Assembly: GCA_018340805.1 (NCBI GenBank)
Contig: JACMZG010001908.1
Span: forward strand, 45,887,117 to 45,951,116
Reading direction: 5' to 3'
DNA from: Microvelia longipes
Taxonomy: Eukaryota > Arthropoda > Insecta > Hemiptera > Veliidae
DNA: 64,000 nucleotides
Shown here: one piece after another, positions 60,630 through 64,000 of the stretch
Numbering within the stretch: position 1 is the stretch's first letter
Layout: the number at the start of each line of letters is the position of its first letter
Program-made: the position numbers and the translations under genes
Notes under the pieces: generated by a model
The model's input: only the letters and a program-made list of their open reading frames with translations
Told to the model about the DNA's origin: nothing
The model's database searches: none

Positions 60630-60840
60630 TTTCTCGCGGCGAAAAATATTAACCCTGAATTTTAGTAATTGAATTTTTAAATTTCAATAAATTTTAGTTA
60701 TTGACGTCACAACCTAGTTTTCCATAGGGTCCTCCCCAAGGTTGATTTTTGTACCTAGTTTGATTAAAAATATTTATCCGTTTGAAAGATAGCGTGTGTA
60801 CAAGAAAGTGTCTATAAATACTCACACACACACACACACA

Positions 60841-60978
<138 letters not shown>

Positions 60979-61002
60979 GTTTGTGTGTGTATTTATAGAA
61001 AC

Positions 61003-61044
61003 TTATCGTCTTATTTACGGTGTTTACCGTAAATAAGACGATAA
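61003..61044. repeat. Perfect 19-bp hairpin
   Basis: ttatcgtcttatttacggt and its exact reverse complement are separated by four bases (gttt). It lies just after the TA tract of family B copy 4. No counterpart was seen in copies 1-3. Confidence 0.85.
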
Positions 61045-61454
61045 AAAAAAGCGCCGGTACCTAGTTTCAAACCTGTGAACTCCAGTTTTAAGTAATTTTA
61101 TCGACTCCTGACCAGTTTTATTAGACTCAGCGCCCCAAAAAACATCAAAATCGACACTCTACTCAAAATTTATTTTTACGACCGTTACTTTAGTTTCCTG
61201 GTACACAATTTATTTTTTATTTTTTTTGGTCACTTATAATGGTGACCAAAATCGTCGTATCGACTTCGGACCGGGTTCATTCCACTCTGCGGCTAAAAAA
61301 CATAAAATAAGGACTATTTTGTAATAAAAATTAATCATCTTGAATTTTTAAGATTATTTAAAACTTAAAAAAGCAAACCGGTTTATGGACTCCTTGAAAT
61401 CGTATGAAAAATAACCTTCCCAGGGTTGATTTTTTACCTAGTGGAATAAAAAAA

Positions 61455-61455
61455 T

Positions 61456-61520
<65 letters not shown>

Positions 61521-61548
61521 TACATATGTGTGTGTATGTGTATGTATT
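61455..61548. repeat. (TA)n then (TG)n microsatellite
   Basis: TA repeats changing into tacata and tgtgtgtatg units. Confidence 0.9.
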
Positions 61549-62994
61549 AAACAGTAGACAAATTCCTAGGAAATTATTTTACTTTTCTTTCAAAATGATT
61601 ATCTACCCCCTAATCTCTAGAGATTGAACAGTCTTTCTTGTTAGAGTTTTATCTTGTAGAGATAAAATTTCAAAAACAAAATAAATTTCACGGTGATTTA
61701 CCCAAAATATTATTTAGAGGAAAATACCAATATCATGGACATTGCTGTCGTATTACGAACAATCGATGATGAAAAATACTTAAAAAATAATATATCATGC
61801 TATGTTACATTTCGTAGAATCTTCTAGATGTTTTAACAAAAATTTTACAATAACATATTTTATTATATACATGACTTCATGAATATTTTTAATAATATGC
61901 TCCAGTGAATATTATTTTAAAAATTCAAACTGACGTATTAAGATTGCGGCTACTACGGCGTTTGTAAGAGTTTTCCTTGAAAATAAAAAATCATACATTA
62001 TTTTCTTTCTAAATGTTACTTGAAAATAGAATTGCTAAATAAGTAAAAAAAAAACCTTAAAATATTTAAAATTTAACACAAAAAAAAACAAGTTGAAGAG
62101 GTAGAAAAGAATACGAAATTTCAAGAAATAAAATATTTACAATGCAGGTCAAGTTGATATATCTTTATAAAATAGTTACGTTGTACTTTTTGTGAATCCT
62201 CATTGCAAAAAGAAAGAAAGTTCTTTCGTTTACTTTCTTGTTTTTTGAAAGTGTGAACAAAGTGAAGGTTTCGAGTAAAAAGCATTAATCAACTGACTAA
62301 GATGTTGATTCAACCTTAACTGTTATTTATAATTCTTTATTCTCTGTGTGGTTTTACACATGCACATCCTTTTCATATTTTAAAGGTAGGCGGGATGTTA
62401 GAACACACATTTCACGGTAGGCGGTATGTTAGTTTGCAAAAAGGAGCTTTTATAATATTTTTATCTAGAAATGTATTATTTTCTGTTTTTAGCGTTATGG
62501 CTATTTATTCATTCTTCTACTTCCAAGTCATATTTTGTAAGAGTAAGTTAAGCTCTATAACACAAAAAAATGTTACAAGAGAACACTGGTAGTGTAGGGG
62601 AATAAAAATTTGCCAAAAAGGTAGAATATATAAGAATATAAGTAAAGAAATGATATGGGAGGGAAAGAAGAACTCTGAATATTTTCCCTCGTAAGCAGAA
62701 GAATTGTGAGTAATAATTTAACTCATACCAAGTCTTGTTATTTCGAATAAGAAACCTTTCTCTGCTTCTGTAACACAAATAACTAAACATAATACCCTTA
62801 TTTTATGTCATTATCATTATTTACAAAAAACATGATGTAAGTTAAATGTCAGAGAACACACCTAAAGTTGTAAATGCTTAACACTGAAATGAGTTTCTTA
62901 CAATATTTTTTATCATAATAAATAATAATAAAATATCTTTATTTAGAACTAAGTACAGATGAGTACCATTAGGGTAACAGTGTCAAGAAAAAAG
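61549..62994. other. AT-rich non-coding stretch
   Basis: No supported gene. A short inverted repeat (gttttatct / agataaaat) lies near 61646-61670. Open frames at 62395-62790 overlap on opposite strands and lack splice or homology support. Confidence 0.4.
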
Positions 62995-63044
62995 CTTAAA
63001 GATTAATAAATTAAAATTATAGACATAAATAAGGGCAAAAAAAT
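62995..63044 (+). repeat. 50-bp direct repeat, left copy
   Basis: Matches 63371-63420 with one difference (gacataaat versus gaaataaat). The copies flank 326 bases. Confidence 0.85.
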
Positions 63045-63134
63045 CAAACTAATTAAATTATTGCACATGATTATAATTAGTTCTTAGCATAGAAAAATAG
63101 GATCAGGACCCAATGAAGTTGGTCTGATTAGATA

Positions 63135-63185
63135 GTAAAAACGTTTATAGTTGTGTTCCCAGCGGTCACCCTTCCATTGTGGTCG
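63135..63185 (+). repeat. Family K fragment
   Basis: gtgttcccagcggtcaccct and tccattg correspond to the cccagcggtcacccatcca block of K. It lies between the 50-bp direct repeats. Confidence 0.4.
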
Positions 63186-63370
63186 TGGTTTATCTTTCAG
63201 GACTATCCAATTTTGATGAAAATTCACTTGATTTATTGAAAATTTTATTATCTTTAAAAAATGTTAACAACTTTTGCATACTTATTTCAAGACAACTAAA
63301 ATTTGTGCGATATTCTAAACTTATGAGCAAGCGCTGCCATATGAAGGCCTCCTGGTATGAAGGTCACTCA

Positions 63371-63420
63371 CTTAAAGATTAATAAATTAAAATTATAGAA
63401 ATAAATAAGGGCAAAAAAAT
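63371..63420 (+). repeat. 50-bp direct repeat, right copy
   Basis: Partner of 62995-63044. Such near-identical flanking repeats could be the result of a local duplication or mark an element between them. Confidence 0.85.
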
Positions 63421-63964
63421 AATTAAAGTAGTGGTAGGTGGTAGTAAGTGGATAGATAGACTGTTTTTTCTTGACCATTTAAGATGTATTTTCAACAGAA
63501 TTCGGTTAAAAACAGAAGGGTCAATCCATTTCAAGTGATCCAGAGATGTTGCTCGAAAAAAATGAAAATTGATAATTTTTTTTTCTGTGTTGGTCCTACC
63601 CATAGGTAGTCCAAAACGCCTAGTATTAATTTTTTCTACAGCCTCCTTCATTTTCAAAAATCACTTCTTAGTTACCGAGACACCCAAATTTTGAGTTTTT
63701 TCGCTGATTTTTGAGGCCTAATATTTCGGCTTTGGCTTAACCTAGCTTAATGAAACAGGTCTCGTTTAAAAGTGTCCTATTTGGGCTTTATATAGGAACC
63801 AATATTTTTTGTTCTACTGCTGCTAATCTACTCGTGAGTTTGCATAATAAATTTGACCACAATGACTGAAAATACACTTTTTCATTATTTTTTTTAACAA
63901 GGATGATAATATTGAAAAAAATTGAAATAATTTTTTGGTTACTAAGATGTATATGATATGAGCT
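63421..63964. other. AT-rich non-coding stretch
   Basis: No supported feature. Confidence 0.4.
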
Positions 63965-64000
63965 CTCAAAGCCAGAGTACCTGGGTTCGAATCCTGGTGG
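63965..64000 (+). repeat. tRNA-like module cut by the window end
   Basis: ccagagtacctgggttcgaa then tcctggtgg matches the tRNA-like module of family B (cagagtacctgggttcaaat). The B box here is the exact consensus GGTTCGAATCC. More of a family B element may continue beyond the window. Confidence 0.6.

Overview
This window is AT-rich, gene-poor nuclear DNA from an animal, most likely an arthropod. The evidence is long introns with GT-AG splice signals, an R1/I-type LINE with RNase H, PIF/Harbinger and hAT elements, tRNA-derived repeats and many long (TA)n tracts. There are no operons, Shine-Dalgarno sites or long bacterial-type ORFs. The species cannot be named from the sequence alone. Nearly all open frames longer than 60 codons are TA-repeat or tandem-repeat artefacts, or lie in mobile DNA.

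Host gene: three short, locally GC-rich blocks on the + strand (15759-15810, 21143-21260, 33895-34112) are each bounded by AG and GT and have compatible intron phases (0, then 1, then 0 at the end). They look like consecutive exons of one large-intron gene. The protein family is not recognised. Most of the sequence between them would then be intron filled with repeats.

Mobile DNA by region. 320-950: composite inverted/140-bp tandem element. 3675-3766 and 13033-14205: two members of one PIF/Harbinger family, with TAA and TTA target duplications. The larger one keeps a first exon of a Myb/SANT-like protein. 6153-6652: MITE with a 50-bp terminal inverted repeat. 6742-7017 and 47587-47705: a shared repeat with a Penelope/hammerhead-like core. 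8542-10444, 24343-25836, 52448-53993 and a decayed minus copy at 60630-61470: 'family B', a 1.5-1.9 kb composite with a tRNA-like start, a (TA)n tract, 148-bp tandem units, tRNA-like modules and a large foldback. 35789-36294: hAT MITE with 8-bp target duplication TAGAAGAG. 42118-46880: decayed LINE interrupted by a 729-nt assembly gap.

The commonest repeat is 'family K' (about 785 bp when complete, 55703-56487). It starts TCGGGTACGGGGTACC and ends in a hairpin with GAGGAAAAGT. Fragments lie across the window. Family B copy 1 and the hAT element each sit inside a K copy, which shows their insertion order and boundaries. 'Family D' foldbacks (12382-12832, 16600-16925, 39605-39955, 49640-49890, 51060-51170) are relatives of the B foldback. 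Minisatellites with 27-, 31-, 43- and 45-bp units occur at 55513, 50650, 37862 and 57078.

The strongest unusual signal is in family B. Within copies 2 and 3 the two foldback arms share private substitutions and a private presence or absence of a roughly 22-bp segment, while the copies differ from each other. This suggests that the arms are homogenised within each element.
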